Below, piece after piece: positions 52,939-61,179 of a stretch of 64,000 nt of DNA. Each line of letters begins with the position of its first letter. Position 1 is the first letter of the stretch. Source of the stretch: DASXAI01 sp963798445 (GTDB lineage: Bacteria > Actinomycetota > Acidimicrobiia > Acidimicrobiales > Ilumatobacteraceae); assembly GCA_963798445.1 (NCBI GenBank), contig CAWCTH010000002.1:1054001-1118000 (forward strand). The letters are read 5' to 3'. A program made the translations under genes and the position numbers. A model generated the notes under the pieces. The model had not been told where the DNA came from, made no database searches, and saw only the letters and a list, made by a program, of their open reading frames with translations.

Positions 52939-53403
52939 ATGAGCCTGACACCGCAACAGCTGATGAGCACCTACCTGTTGGAGGTCGTCGTGAACGGTCG
53001 GCTCGACCTCATCGATGAGCTGGCCCTGCCCGACATGGTCGACGAGGCCAACCAGGCGTTCGGTGGCCCGGCTGGTCGCGACGGGCTCGTGGCCCACGTC
53101 GTGGGCTTCCGGCGCAATGTGGCCGATCTGCGCCTCACCGTCGATCGGATCGTGGCCGGCGTCGACGATGTGATGGCGTGGTGGTCCTTCACAGGCATCC
53201 ACGTAGGCCCGTGGCTCGGCCGCACCCCGACCGGTCAGGAGATCTCGGCAACGGCGTTCAGCTTCTTCGATGTCGTCGACGGCCGGATCAGCCGCTACCG
53301 GGTCTGGCTGCATGCCATGCTCGACGAGCCGGTGGTGTTCGACTCGTCCCGGCCCGGCCCTCCGGGAGTAGGGCTGTTCGCCAGCGCAACCTGGAGGTCA
53401 TAA
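52939..53403 (+). CDS. SnoaL-like ester cyclase family protein
   Basis: A 154-residue protein of the SnoaL-like polyketide-cyclase family: LMSTYLLEVVVNGRLDLIDE, GRDGLVAHVVGFRRNVADLR, VMAWWSFTGIHVGPWLGRTPT and ISATAFSFFDVVDGRISRYRVW. No catalytic role can be assigned. ATG 52939 follows the DUF1801 remnant directly, and upstream in-frame sequence is out of family. Confidence 0.8.
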   Translation: MSLTPQQLMSTYLLEVVVNGRLDLIDELALPDMVDEANQAFGGPAGRDGLVAHVVGFRRNVADLRLTVDRIVAGVDDVMAWWSFTGIHVGPWLGRTPTGQEISATAFSFFDVVDGRISRYRVWLHAMLDEPVVFDSSRPGPPGVGLFASATWRS

Positions 53404-53574
53404 CCGAGACGAACTCATGGCCAACCTCCTCCTGTTCCTCGACCGGACGAATGCTCGCCCTACGCCTGAGCCCGCACCCGAATGCGTCCGTGGGGTTGCC
53501 GTTACGATCGCCTGGGTACGTTCACGCATCGTGTCCACACGTCGTCCCCAAACCGCCCCCTCGCGTGGTGCCCC

Positions 53575-54486
53575 ATGAGAGTCGCCGTCACGGGGGCGAG
53601 TGGTTTCATGGGCGCCGCTCTCGCCAAGGTGTTGACGGATGGCGGCCACGACGTGACGGCGCTGACGCGCCGTCCCGACGACTACACCGGGCCCGGGCGA
53701 GCGGTCTACGCCGACATCGGGGATCCGGACAGCCTGCGCCAGGCCCTGGATCACCAGGAGGCCGCCTACTACCTCGTGCATTCGCTCGCCGCCGAGGACT
53801 TCGCCGTCAGGGACCGGGAGGGTGCGACCGCCTTCGCCGCCGCCGCGACCGGTGCCGGGCTGAGCCAGGTGATCTACCTCGGCGGCCTCGGCGACGATCG
53901 GGATGACCTCTCCGAGCACCTGCGCAGCCGGCGCGAGGTGGAGTCGATCCTCCGCGAGGGCGCGCCGACGACTGCGTTGCGGGCGGGCATCGTCATCGGC
54001 GACGGGAGCATCAGCTGGGAGATCCTGCGCCAGCTCGTCGAAAGGCTCCCGGTCATGATCACGCCGCGCTGGGTCCAGACCAAGACCCAGCCGATCGCCC
54101 TCGACGACGCCCTGATCGACCTCGCGGGAGTCCTCGGGCGGCCCGACACCATCGGCGAGATCTACGACATCGGCGGACCTGAGGCCCTCACCTATCGCGA
54201 CATGATGGTGATCGCCAGCCGGGTCATGGACCGCCGCCGGATCATTGCCCCGGTGCCACTGCTGTCGCCCCGGCTGTCGTCGCACTGGTTGCGGATCATC
54301 ACCGATGTCGACCTCACGACGGCCCGGTCCCTGGTCGACTCGATGACAAACGAGGTTGTGGTGCATGACCACCGGCTCGACGAGCTCCTTGGCCACACGC
54401 CGATGACGTTCGCCGAAGCCGCAGCCAAGGCCTTGGCGGCGAGAACGGCGCGTCGAGCGGCCGCCGAGGTCCGTGCGCATCCCTGA
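53575..54486 (+). CDS. NAD(P)-binding atypical SDR (NmrA/epimerase-like)
   Basis: A 303-residue Rossmann protein. VAVTGASGFMGAALAKVL is the GxxGxxG cofactor motif and ALTRRP the NADP-contacting Arg. YYLVHSLAAEDFAVRDREGA and VIYLGGLGDDRDD follow the complex-I NDUFA9/NmrA-like pattern. The usual YxxxK is not obvious, so it may be a sensor or a reductase with altered chemistry. The next gene, a CAAX-type protease, overlaps its end by 14 bases, so the two are linked in one transcript. Confidence 0.83.
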   Translation: MRVAVTGASGFMGAALAKVLTDGGHDVTALTRRPDDYTGPGRAVYADIGDPDSLRQALDHQEAAYYLVHSLAAEDFAVRDREGATAFAAAATGAGLSQVIYLGGLGDDRDDLSEHLRSRREVESILREGAPTTALRAGIVIGDGSISWEILRQLVERLPVMITPRWVQTKTQPIALDDALIDLAGVLGRPDTIGEIYDIGGPEALTYRDMMVIASRVMDRRRIIAPVPLLSPRLSSHWLRIITDVDLTTARSLVDSMTNEVVVHDHRLDELLGHTPMTFAEAAAKALAARTARRAAAEVRAHP

Positions 54487-55141
54487 GCTTCTCGTCCCCG
54501 CCGCCGAGCCACCGACTGTCGACGCGCCGGCGGCGCGTCGACGACGACGTGTCGTCACCGTTGTCACGATCGTGGTGGGGACCGCGCTCCTGGCGGCCAC
54601 GTTGCGCGTGCCCCACGGCTCCGCCTGGTTCACCGTCCTCGGCTTGCTGGCCGCGGCCACGTGGACGGTCGGGTCGTTCGTCTCCGGACCGATCCCCTTC
54701 CAGCCCGGTCAAGACATCGCGTGGCCGACGTTCGTCGCCCCTGCAATTGCCGGAGTCGTCGCCTTTTGTGTGTTCCTCGCTGGCTACCTGGTCGCCCGCC
54801 ACCTGCCGCTCGTCGGGCCCGCCCTCGACGGCATCCTGGCCACCGCCGATGCGGGCTCGACGGCCCTCGTGCTGTTCGTCGCCCTCGTCAACGGCGCCGG
54901 CGAGGAACTCTTCTTCCGAGGGGCGCTCCACGCCGCGCTCGAGCCGCACCGTCCTGCGATCACCACGACCATCGTGTACGTCGCCGTCACCGCGGCTACC
55001 GGCAACGTCGCCCTCGTCATCGCCGCCGTGGTGATGGGCGTGCTGTTCACCCTCGAGCGCTTGTCGACGCGCGGGGTCCTCGCCCCCATGGTGACCCACC
55101 TGACGTGGTCGACGCTGATGGTTCTCGCCCTCCCACGCTGA
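54473..55141 (+). CDS. CPBP family intramembrane metalloprotease
   Basis: A 222-residue membrane protein with about six hydrophobic segments. NGAGEELFFRGALHA holds the EExxxR motif of Rce1-like (CAAX/CPBP) proteases, and PMVTHLTWSTLMV the His motif near the end. Such proteases act inside membranes in bacteriocin immunity, protein processing or unknown roles. It starts with GTG 54473, overlapping the SDR gene by 14 bases. Confidence 0.87.
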   Translation: MRIPELLVPAAEPPTVDAPAARRRRRVVTVVTIVVGTALLAATLRVPHGSAWFTVLGLLAAATWTVGSFVSGPIPFQPGQDIAWPTFVAPAIAGVVAFCVFLAGYLVARHLPLVGPALDGILATADAGSTALVLFVALVNGAGEELFFRGALHAALEPHRPAITTTIVYVAVTAATGNVALVIAAVVMGVLFTLERLSTRGVLAPMVTHLTWSTLMVLALPR

Positions 55142-55216
55142 GGACCGCACCCTCAACCGACAGCGCCGGTCCATCCAGCAACAGAGCAAACCTGGGGCCA
55201 TGACAGGTGGTCGCCG

Positions 55217-55240
55217 GTGGTGGTGTCGCGGGGCCACCAC
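55217..55240 (+). other. Small inverted repeat upstream of the lipoprotein gene
   Basis: gtggtgg (55217-55223) faces ccaccac (55234-55240) over a 10-base loop, a 7-base perfect stem. It lies 20 bases before the GTG of the lipoprotein gene. It may be a leader hairpin or a regulator site; no T run follows, so it is not a classic terminator. Confidence 0.35.
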
Positions 55241-55260
55241 AACGCCCGTACTGTCGCGTG

Positions 55261-55818
55261 GTGGCACGGACCCGAAATGCACTCGTCGTCGGCGCTCTCG
55301 CGGTCGGCCTTGCGGGCTGCTCGAGCGGTGGATCGGACCAGGCATCCACCAGCACCTCGACCACAGGCGCCCTCTCGACCGTTGCGGCGGCGACCACGTC
55401 AACGGTGGCCGGCTCCGGTGCAGCGGCCACCGCGCCGGGCGACACCACCGCGCCGTCGTTCGCGCCGGGGCAGGTTGCGACCACTGGGGCGGCCACCAAC
55501 TCGACGACCGTCAAGGCAACGACAACAGCGGTGGCCCGCGTGGTCAGCAAGCCCAGTGACAACGTGCGCCTCGGCGACACCGGTCCGGGCGTCAAGCAGA
55601 TCCAGACCGCGCTGGCCGCCCTCGGCTACAAGGTCGCCACCGACGGCTCGTTCGGTCCCCAGACGGCCGCGGCGGTCAAGGCCTTCCAGAAGAAGAGCGG
55701 CATCACCCAGGACGGCATCGTCGGGCCGGTCACGTGGGGCAAGATCCAGGCGGCCACGACGGCGCCGGCGACGACGACCACCGCGAAGGCGGCGGCGACG
55801 ACCACCACGACGCATTGA
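55261..55818 (+). CDS. Peptidoglycan-binding (PGB_1) lipoprotein
   Basis: A 185-residue protein. Starting at GTG 55261, RNALVVGALAVGLAGCSSGG is a lipoprotein signal with lipobox LAGC. A Ser/Thr/Ala-rich linker of about 75 residues follows. The PG_binding_1 domain comes next (VRLGDTGPGVKQIQTALAAL, GYKVATDGSFGPQTAAAVKA, GIVGPVTWGKIQ), then a Thr/Ala-rich tail. It would sit on the outer face of the membrane and touch peptidoglycan. There is no catalytic domain. Confidence 0.85.
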   Translation: MARTRNALVVGALAVGLAGCSSGGSDQASTSTSTTGALSTVAAATTSTVAGSGAAATAPGDTTAPSFAPGQVATTGAATNSTTVKATTTAVARVVSKPSDNVRLGDTGPGVKQIQTALAALGYKVATDGSFGPQTAAAVKAFQKKSGITQDGIVGPVTWGKIQAATTAPATTTTAKAAATTTTTH

Positions 55819-55849
55819 GCCTCAGGTCGGCTCGGGCCGGCCGATGCTG

Positions 55850-56779
55850 CTAGTCGAGCGACGCCAGAAAGGGGCCAACGGCGTCGAGGAACCCTGGGGT
55901 GTTGCCGCCGTGGACGTTGTGACCGACGTGGGGCACCGTCACGAGTCGACCGTCGGGCAGCGCGCCCACGAATCGTTCGGCGGCGTCGGCGAGCAGCACG
56001 TCGGATTCCTCACCGCGCACCAGCAGCACCGGGCAGGTGATGGCGGCAACCTGGTCGAGGCCGATGGGGTCGAGCCGGCCCGGCAGGCGGCGGTGGTCCA
56101 CCTTGCTGACGTACTTGCCGTCGGCCCTCACGAGGAGGTTGTACTTGACCGTGCGGGCGATGTGCTCGCGCGTCCGGAACCGGTCGTACCGGGCCACGTT
56201 CTCGAGGAAGACGTCCAGGTCGTCGAACTCGACGTTGTGGGCGATGAAGTCGCCGATGACCTTGGCGCCCTTGGCAGACAGCTCAGGACCGACGTCGACC
56301 AGGACGAGGGCACGAGCGAGGTGGGGCCGTTCAAGTGCCGCATGCAGCGTGACTCGGCCGCCCATGGAGTGTCCGAAGATGATCGGCCGCACGAGCTCCT
56401 GGTCGGCCACGAACGCCAGCACGTCGGCAGCCATCGCGTCCATGGAGTAGTCGAGCTCGCGACTCCACTCGGTGTCGCCGTGCCCCCGCTGATCCAGCGC
56501 ATACACGTGGTAGCGATCGGACAGGTGCAGGCTGACGAGATCCCAGGAGTGCGACGACTGGTTGCCACCGTGGAGCAACAGCACCTCCGGCGCACCAGGC
56601 TTGCCCCACTCGGTGAAATGGAACCGCATGCCCCGCAACACCGTCTGCCGGGAGACGTACCGCACCGCGGCGTCGTGGGGAAGCCCGAGGTCGGAGGCAC
56701 TCTCGAGCAGGCTGGCGAACTCGCCCGATGAGCGCATGTCCCTGGGCGCGAGATCGTCGGCAAACTCGTTCATGTACAT
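55850..56779 (-). CDS. Alpha/beta hydrolase
   Basis: A 309-residue hydrolase. LLLHGGNQSSHSWDL gives the HGG oxyanion block, IIFGHSMGGRVTLH the nucleophile Ser and VPHVGHNVHGGN the His. VYALDQRGHGDTEW is standard. The N-terminal 45 residues (MYMNEFADDLAPRDMRSSGE) precede the core and are not typical, so an internal start near residue 15 or 50 is possible. The gene lies just upstream of a broken FAH-type gene on the same strand. Confidence 0.87.
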   Translation of the reverse strand: MYMNEFADDLAPRDMRSSGEFASLLESASDLGLPHDAAVRYVSRQTVLRGMRFHFTEWGKPGAPEVLLLHGGNQSSHSWDLVSLHLSDRYHVYALDQRGHGDTEWSRELDYSMDAMAADVLAFVADQELVRPIIFGHSMGGRVTLHAALERPHLARALVLVDVGPELSAKGAKVIGDFIAHNVEFDDLDVFLENVARYDRFRTREHIARTVKYNLLVRADGKYVSKVDHRRLPGRLDPIGLDQVAAITCPVLLVRGEESDVLLADAAERFVGALPDGRLVTVPHVGHNVHGGNTPGFLDAVGPFLASLD

Positions 56780-56872
56780 GAGGCTGAGCCTACGAGCAGG
56801 CGGCGAGCCGGGCGACTGGACGCCCGGTCGCCATTGCTGGCTGCGAGAGTCGGGCCGGCGGCCAGATCGGCG

Positions 56873-57539
56873 TCAGTCGAACGCCACGGAGACGCGGCCG
56901 AAGAGTCCGAAGTCGGCCACGCACGAGTCACCCGCGCCGGCCTCGAACACATCGGTCGCCACGCCCGTCGTGACAAAGTCGCCGCTGGACAGTCGTAGGC
57001 CGAACCGGGGCAGCTCATCGGCCAGCCAAGCCATCACGTCGAGCGGATGACCGAGCACCGCCGCGCCCGACCCGGTGGTGACGAGCTCGCCGTTTCGGGT
57101 CACCGACACCGCCGACGCCGCGAGGTCGTGACCGCCCCAGTCCGCGACCGGCTCGCCGTGCAGCCACCAACCGTGGATTGCGTTGTCGGCGGCGACGCGC
57201 AATGCGCCGACCGCCCACGACTCGAACCGGTAGTCGACGATCTCGATACCCGGTAGCAGCGCGTCGATGTGCTCGGCGATCGTGGCTCGCGTATGGCCAC
57301 CGCTGACCGGTTCGACGTCAACGCCGACGCGGAAAGAAAACTCGGCCTCGATGACGCGATGGGTGAACTGATCGGCCACCGGCCTCCGCCGCAAGGCCGG
57401 CGACGACACGGTGTTGGATAGCGTACGCGTCGGCCAGCGTTTGTGGCCGAAGAGGCGACGGTAAGTCTTGCACCACTCGACGGTTCGCTCGCATGTCGAG
57501 CAACTCGGCTGCCGCATCCCCCATTACCTCGTCGTTCAC
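56873..57539 (-). pseudogene. 2-keto-4-pentenoate hydratase-like gene with internal deletion
   Basis: The N-terminus in one frame (from 57539: AAAELLDMRANRRVVQDLP, then LADAYAIQHRVVAGLAAEAG) matches the MhpD/FAH-superfamily start. The C-terminal two thirds continue in a frame one base off, from HRVIEAEFSFRVGVDVEPVS to GDFVTTGVATDVFEAG. The expected middle of about 45 residues (with the GWK and FGR-type blocks) is missing at the join near 57370-57400. The metal ligands in IEAEFSF and IEIVDYRFES are kept, but the enzyme cannot be complete. Confidence 0.7.
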
Positions 57540-57654
57540 AGTGAACAGACTGCCAAACGGCGAAGGTCATGGCCAGCCTGCGCGGCGGCGTACTACGGTC
57601 GCGGCCCACGCCTCTACGACACGGCGTGACGTGGATCGCTGAGGGGAGCGCACC

Positions 57655-58056
57655 GTGGGCATCGAGGAAGACCCGTCCGTCATGGAGCACAACCTGAGTG
57701 TCGCTCGTCGGGTTTGCGAGGCGTGGACCGTGATGGATCTCGACGAGTACCGCACGTTGTTCGACCCGCACGTCGACTACCGGAACATCCCCCTGCCGGG
57801 CGACCGCCACATCGGGCCGGACGCGGTTCATGCCGTCCTGGCCGCATTCCTCGAGAGGTGGGACGCCACCCTGCGAGTCGACAACATCGCCGCCGCCGGC
57901 AACGTCGTGCTCACCGAGCGGACCGAGAGCTTCACGCACCGAGCCGGCGTCAAGCCGGGCTTCGAGCTGCCGGTCATGGGCGCGTTCGAGTTTCGCGACG
58001 GCAAGATCACGGCATGGCGGGACTACTTCGAGCGCACCCACCTGCGATTGCGCTGA
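57655..58056 (+). CDS. Limonene-1,2-epoxide hydrolase-like / NTF2-fold protein
   Basis: A 133-residue NTF2-fold protein. The pattern VCEAWTVMDLDEYRTLFDP, then DYRNIPLPGDRHIGPDAVHA and FELPVMGAFEFRDGKITAWRDYFE, matches limonene-1,2-epoxide-hydrolase-like proteins. The Asp in AWRDYFE is one of the residues used to activate water. It would open an epoxide or simply bind a ligand; the substrate is unknown. It starts with GTG 57655 and is divergent from the broken FAH gene. Confidence 0.82.
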   Translation: MGIEEDPSVMEHNLSVARRVCEAWTVMDLDEYRTLFDPHVDYRNIPLPGDRHIGPDAVHAVLAAFLERWDATLRVDNIAAAGNVVLTERTESFTHRAGVKPGFELPVMGAFEFRDGKITAWRDYFERTHLRLR

Positions 58057-58454
58057 AGCCGATCTCGTCGACGGCCCTGATCGGCCAACCGGCTCTGGTC
58101 GCGCCGACCTACGATCGCCGGGCTGGAGGCGGCCGGCAGCTCGCGGTCGTCGGCTCCCATCGACAGCTGTGACCATCGGGCGGCACCGGCGTGACGCGTT
58201 CGTTCGAGGGCGCGTCGACGAGGCCCTCGACTGGATCCTCGATGGTCGCACGCCGCTGCTCGTCACCTGCGTCGGCGACCCGCGCCCATCGCCCGGCGCG
58301 CCTCGGACGCCGGCGGGTGGCGGCTCCGCCATGCAAAACGTACCGCGACGAGGGGGTCTTGCCGCAAACGACCGGATCGTGCTGAGAATGACGCCCGCTC
58401 TTCGCGGCTGTCACGCAGACGTCGCGCAGAGCCAAGACCTCGGGAGGTGTGGGG
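58057..58454. other. Gap before the FAD monooxygenase
   Basis: About 400 bases with no supportable gene. A stretch near 58362-58395 is vaguely like the loop of the dispersed hairpin element (ttgccgc, then gagaatga) but lacks its arms. The right end carries the ribosome site (gggagg) of the next gene. Confidence 0.5.
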
Positions 58455-59939
58455 ATGGCTGCAGATCCTGCGAGCGAGCATGCGGTGGTGATCGCAGGTG
58501 GCGGTCCGACGGGCTTGATGCTGGCCGCCGAGCTGGCGTTGGCCGGCATCGATGTCGTCGTCGTCGAACGGCGCGCCACCCAAGATCTCGACGGCTCGCG
58601 CGCCGGCGGTCTGCACGTGCGCACGATCGAATCGCTCGATCAGCGCGGCGTAGCGGAGCGGTTCGTCTCCGAAGGCCAACCGCATCCAGCCGTCGGCTAC
58701 TCCTACATCCCACTCGACATCAGCGATTTCCCGACGCGCCACAACTACGTGCTGGCGCTCTGGCAGCGCGACACCGAGCGCATCCTCGCGTCCTGGGTCG
58801 ACGAGCTCGGCGTGCCGGTGCTCCGCAGCCGGGACGTCGTCGGTTTCGCCCACCACGACGAGGGTGTCGACGTGGAGCTGTCCGATGGCACCATGCTGCG
58901 AGCGGCCTACCTGGTCGGGTGCGATGGCGGGCGCAGCTTGGTGCGCAAGGTCGCCGGCATCGAGTTCCCGGGCTTGGACCCCTCGGCCAGCTGGATCATC
59001 GGCGAGGTCGAGATGGGCGAAGCGCCCGTGATCGGCACCCGCCGCGAGGGCGGGGGCATCGGCCCCGTCAACCGAGCCGAAGGCGGCGGGCCTTACGGCG
59101 TCGTGCTGAGGGAGAAGGCCGTCGAGCACGAGAGCGATCCAACGCTGGATGATCTCCGCGACGCGCTCGTCGCCGCGTACGGCACCGACTTCGGGGCGCA
59201 CACCCCGACGCGGATCTCCCGCTTCACGGACATGTCGCGGCAGGCGGCGTCGTACCGCGCCGGTCGCGTGCTGCTCGCCGGCGATGCCGCCCACGTGCAC
59301 CCACCGCAGGGTGGGCAGGGCCTCAACATCGGCGTGCAGGATGCGGTGAACCTCGGCTGGAAGCTGGCCCAGGTGATCAAGGCGACGTCGCCCGACGGTC
59401 TACTGGACACCTACCACGACGAGCGCCATCCGATCGGGGCGCGCGTCTTGCACAACACGAGCGCGCAGGTCGCGCTCTCGACACCCGATGACCGCCACCG
59501 CGCCCTGCACGAGACGATGGCCGAACTGCTCGCCATGGACGAGCCGCGCCGGCGCACCGCCGCGATGCTGACCGGCCTCGACGTCCACTACGACCTCGGC
59601 GACGGCCACCCACTGCTCGGGCGCCGGATGCCCGACGTCGATCTCGCCACGGCGAAGGGCCCGACGCGGGTCTACGAGCTGCTGCACGACGCGCGGCCCC
59701 TCCTGCTCAACCTCGGCCAGCCGGGCGCCTTCGACATCGGTCCCTGGGCCGATCGCGTCCAGTCGGTCGACGCGACCTACGACGGCGTGTGGGAGCTCCC
59801 GGTGATCGGCGAGGTCGACGCGCCCGCCGCCGTGCTGACCCGCCCCGACGGCTACGTCGCCTGGACGGGGACGCTCACCGACCCCGAGCTACCGAACGCA
59901 CTCTCGAGGTGGTTCGGGCCGGGCAAACGGGCGTCGTGA
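58455..59939 (+). CDS. FAD-dependent aromatic-ring-hydroxylase-like monooxygenase
   Basis: A 494-residue class A flavoprotein monooxygenase. VVIAGGGPTGLMLAAELALA (GxGxxG), the DG motif VGCDGGRSLVRK and GRVLLAGDAAHVHPPQGGQG (GD) are all present. A C-terminal thioredoxin-like domain follows (DARPLLLNLG to VLTRPDGYVAWTG), as in the phenol-hydroxylase/rifampicin-monooxygenase-type enzymes. It hydroxylates an aromatic compound with NAD(P)H and O2; the substrate is unknown. ATG 58455 is chosen because gggagg lies 8 bases upstream; a GTG at 58449 is in frame. The nearby epoxide-hydrolase-like gene could act on an oxidised product. Confidence 0.88.
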   Translation: MAADPASEHAVVIAGGGPTGLMLAAELALAGIDVVVVERRATQDLDGSRAGGLHVRTIESLDQRGVAERFVSEGQPHPAVGYSYIPLDISDFPTRHNYVLALWQRDTERILASWVDELGVPVLRSRDVVGFAHHDEGVDVELSDGTMLRAAYLVGCDGGRSLVRKVAGIEFPGLDPSASWIIGEVEMGEAPVIGTRREGGGIGPVNRAEGGGPYGVVLREKAVEHESDPTLDDLRDALVAAYGTDFGAHTPTRISRFTDMSRQAASYRAGRVLLAGDAAHVHPPQGGQGLNIGVQDAVNLGWKLAQVIKATSPDGLLDTYHDERHPIGARVLHNTSAQVALSTPDDRHRALHETMAELLAMDEPRRRTAAMLTGLDVHYDLGDGHPLLGRRMPDVDLATAKGPTRVYELLHDARPLLLNLGQPGAFDIGPWADRVQSVDATYDGVWELPVIGEVDAPAAVLTRPDGYVAWTGTLTDPELPNALSRWFGPGKRAS

Positions 59940-60225
59940 CCTGGGTCCCGAGCTGCTCGACGTTCATGCGCATCAGTGCCACCGCCTGTGCCTTCAGGCC
60001 GCTCACCAAGCTCACCGACGAGCAGGCCGAGTACCTGGGCATCGCGCCGGGCGGCCCCTGAAGCCCGCTCGCTACCGCTACTGACCCCAGAATCTGGCGT
60101 ACTGACTGCGGTTGGCGCTGATTACGACACATATCGCGCAGCAGAACGCCGAGAGACGTCTGTCCGGCAACTCCGTGCGTCGGCGCCGATCCGAAGTCGA
60201 TCGTGCCCGGACGCTCAAGTCGGCG
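59940..60225. other. Short gap with a possible gene tail
   Basis: About 286 bases between the monooxygenase stop and the 3' end of the VOC gene. Apart from a possible adenosylhomocysteinase tail listed separately, nothing is recognised. Confidence 0.4.
60005..60061 (+). pseudogene. Possible C-terminal scrap of an S-adenosylhomocysteine hydrolase gene
   Basis: The plus strand reads KLTDEQAEYLGIAPGGP and then a stop. This resembles the conserved end of adenosylhomocysteinases (LT-x-x-QAEYLG-x-x-x-GP), but lacks the terminal YKPDHYRY-type residues and all of the body. It is short, so a chance match cannot be excluded. Confidence 0.35.
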
Positions 60226-60984
60226 TTACCTCAGGTAGCAGCGCATCCCGACCAGCACGACGTGGTCGTCGGCGACCGGGAGCTTGCGCCGGGCGGCGTT
60301 GTCTCGGACGGTATCGGGGGCGGAGCAGGCCAGGTCGATGCCGGCCAGCCCCTCGGGGCGACCGTCGACGATAGGGACGAAGCGCAGCGTTGCGTTGTCC
60401 AGCGGGATCGTGGGAACCCCCCCGATGTCCGAGCGGTCGATCTCGAGAATCTCCGACCAGCGCGTCGCCACCTTCTCAGGGTCGTCACACTGCATCTCCG
60501 CGGCCGTGATGGCCGAGACCAAGTCGGTGCGGATGGCCTGCTGCCAGTCCTTGCCGGCGGGGCTCCAGGGTCCCATGGGGTCCTCGCCGCCGGCCTGCTG
60601 GTCGACTTCGAGGAACGACCCGCCCGTGTCGGCCGGGTGCAGCTGCATGTTGGTGAAGCCCTCCTCGTCGAACTGGCCGACGATCCGGACGCCGAGGTCG
60701 TCGACTCGCGCCCGCCGTGGCGGATGGTCGTCGGTCTGCGTGATCACCATGTACCCACCGGCGCCCTTGCGGCGTAGGAGAAAGCGCTCGGCGGTCGTGC
60801 CCTCGGTGATCGGGGCGACGATCTCCAGCAGCTGGGTGCCGATCGGCATCAGTGTGTTGTGCAAACCGAGGTTCTTGATCCCCGGGTCGTGGAACGCGAT
60901 CGCCAGACCGAGGACGTCGATGAACTCCTGAGCGGCCACGAGGTCGTGTCGGGCGACGAGTGCGATCTGGCGAATCCTGAGCAT
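60226..60984 (-). CDS. VOC family protein (glyoxalase-like)
   Basis: A 252-residue VOC protein. RIRQIALVARHDLVAAQEFI is the opening strand-helix of a glyoxalase-like module. LLEIVAPITEGTTAERFLLR gives the Glu-bearing strand and GYMVITQTDDHPPRRARVDD the second half. It starts at ATG 60984, with a good gaggag ribosome site 8 bases upstream. The substrate is unknown. It is divergent from the DUF1254 gene. Confidence 0.82.
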   Translation of the reverse strand: MLRIRQIALVARHDLVAAQEFIDVLGLAIAFHDPGIKNLGLHNTLMPIGTQLLEIVAPITEGTTAERFLLRRKGAGGYMVITQTDDHPPRRARVDDLGVRIVGQFDEEGFTNMQLHPADTGGSFLEVDQQAGGEDPMGPWSPAGKDWQQAIRTDLVSAITAAEMQCDDPEKVATRWSEILEIDRSDIGGVPTIPLDNATLRFVPIVDGRPEGLAGIDLACSAPDTVRDNAARRKLPVADDHVVLVGMRCYLR

Positions 60985-61179
60985 GGTGAGGGCTCCTCTC
61001 GAAGTATCGCCGCCATCATGGTCCGGCAGGGCCTGGATCTCCAGAAGCACGAGGCCGCACCCGGCCCTGCCCGGGCAGGAAGGGCAACGAGCCAGCATGG
61101 CCCGTTGTCCTCTTGACGGGTGAAGCTGCGAGCACCATGATGCTCCTGCGGGACGGGACGACGGGGGGCGGATACAGGC

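Noticed and set aside
58362..58395. A possible fourth copy of the dispersed hairpin element
   Set aside because: The loop-like bases ttgccgc and gagaatga are there, but the spacing is 4 bases short and neither the ttctcggtg arm nor pairing is present.
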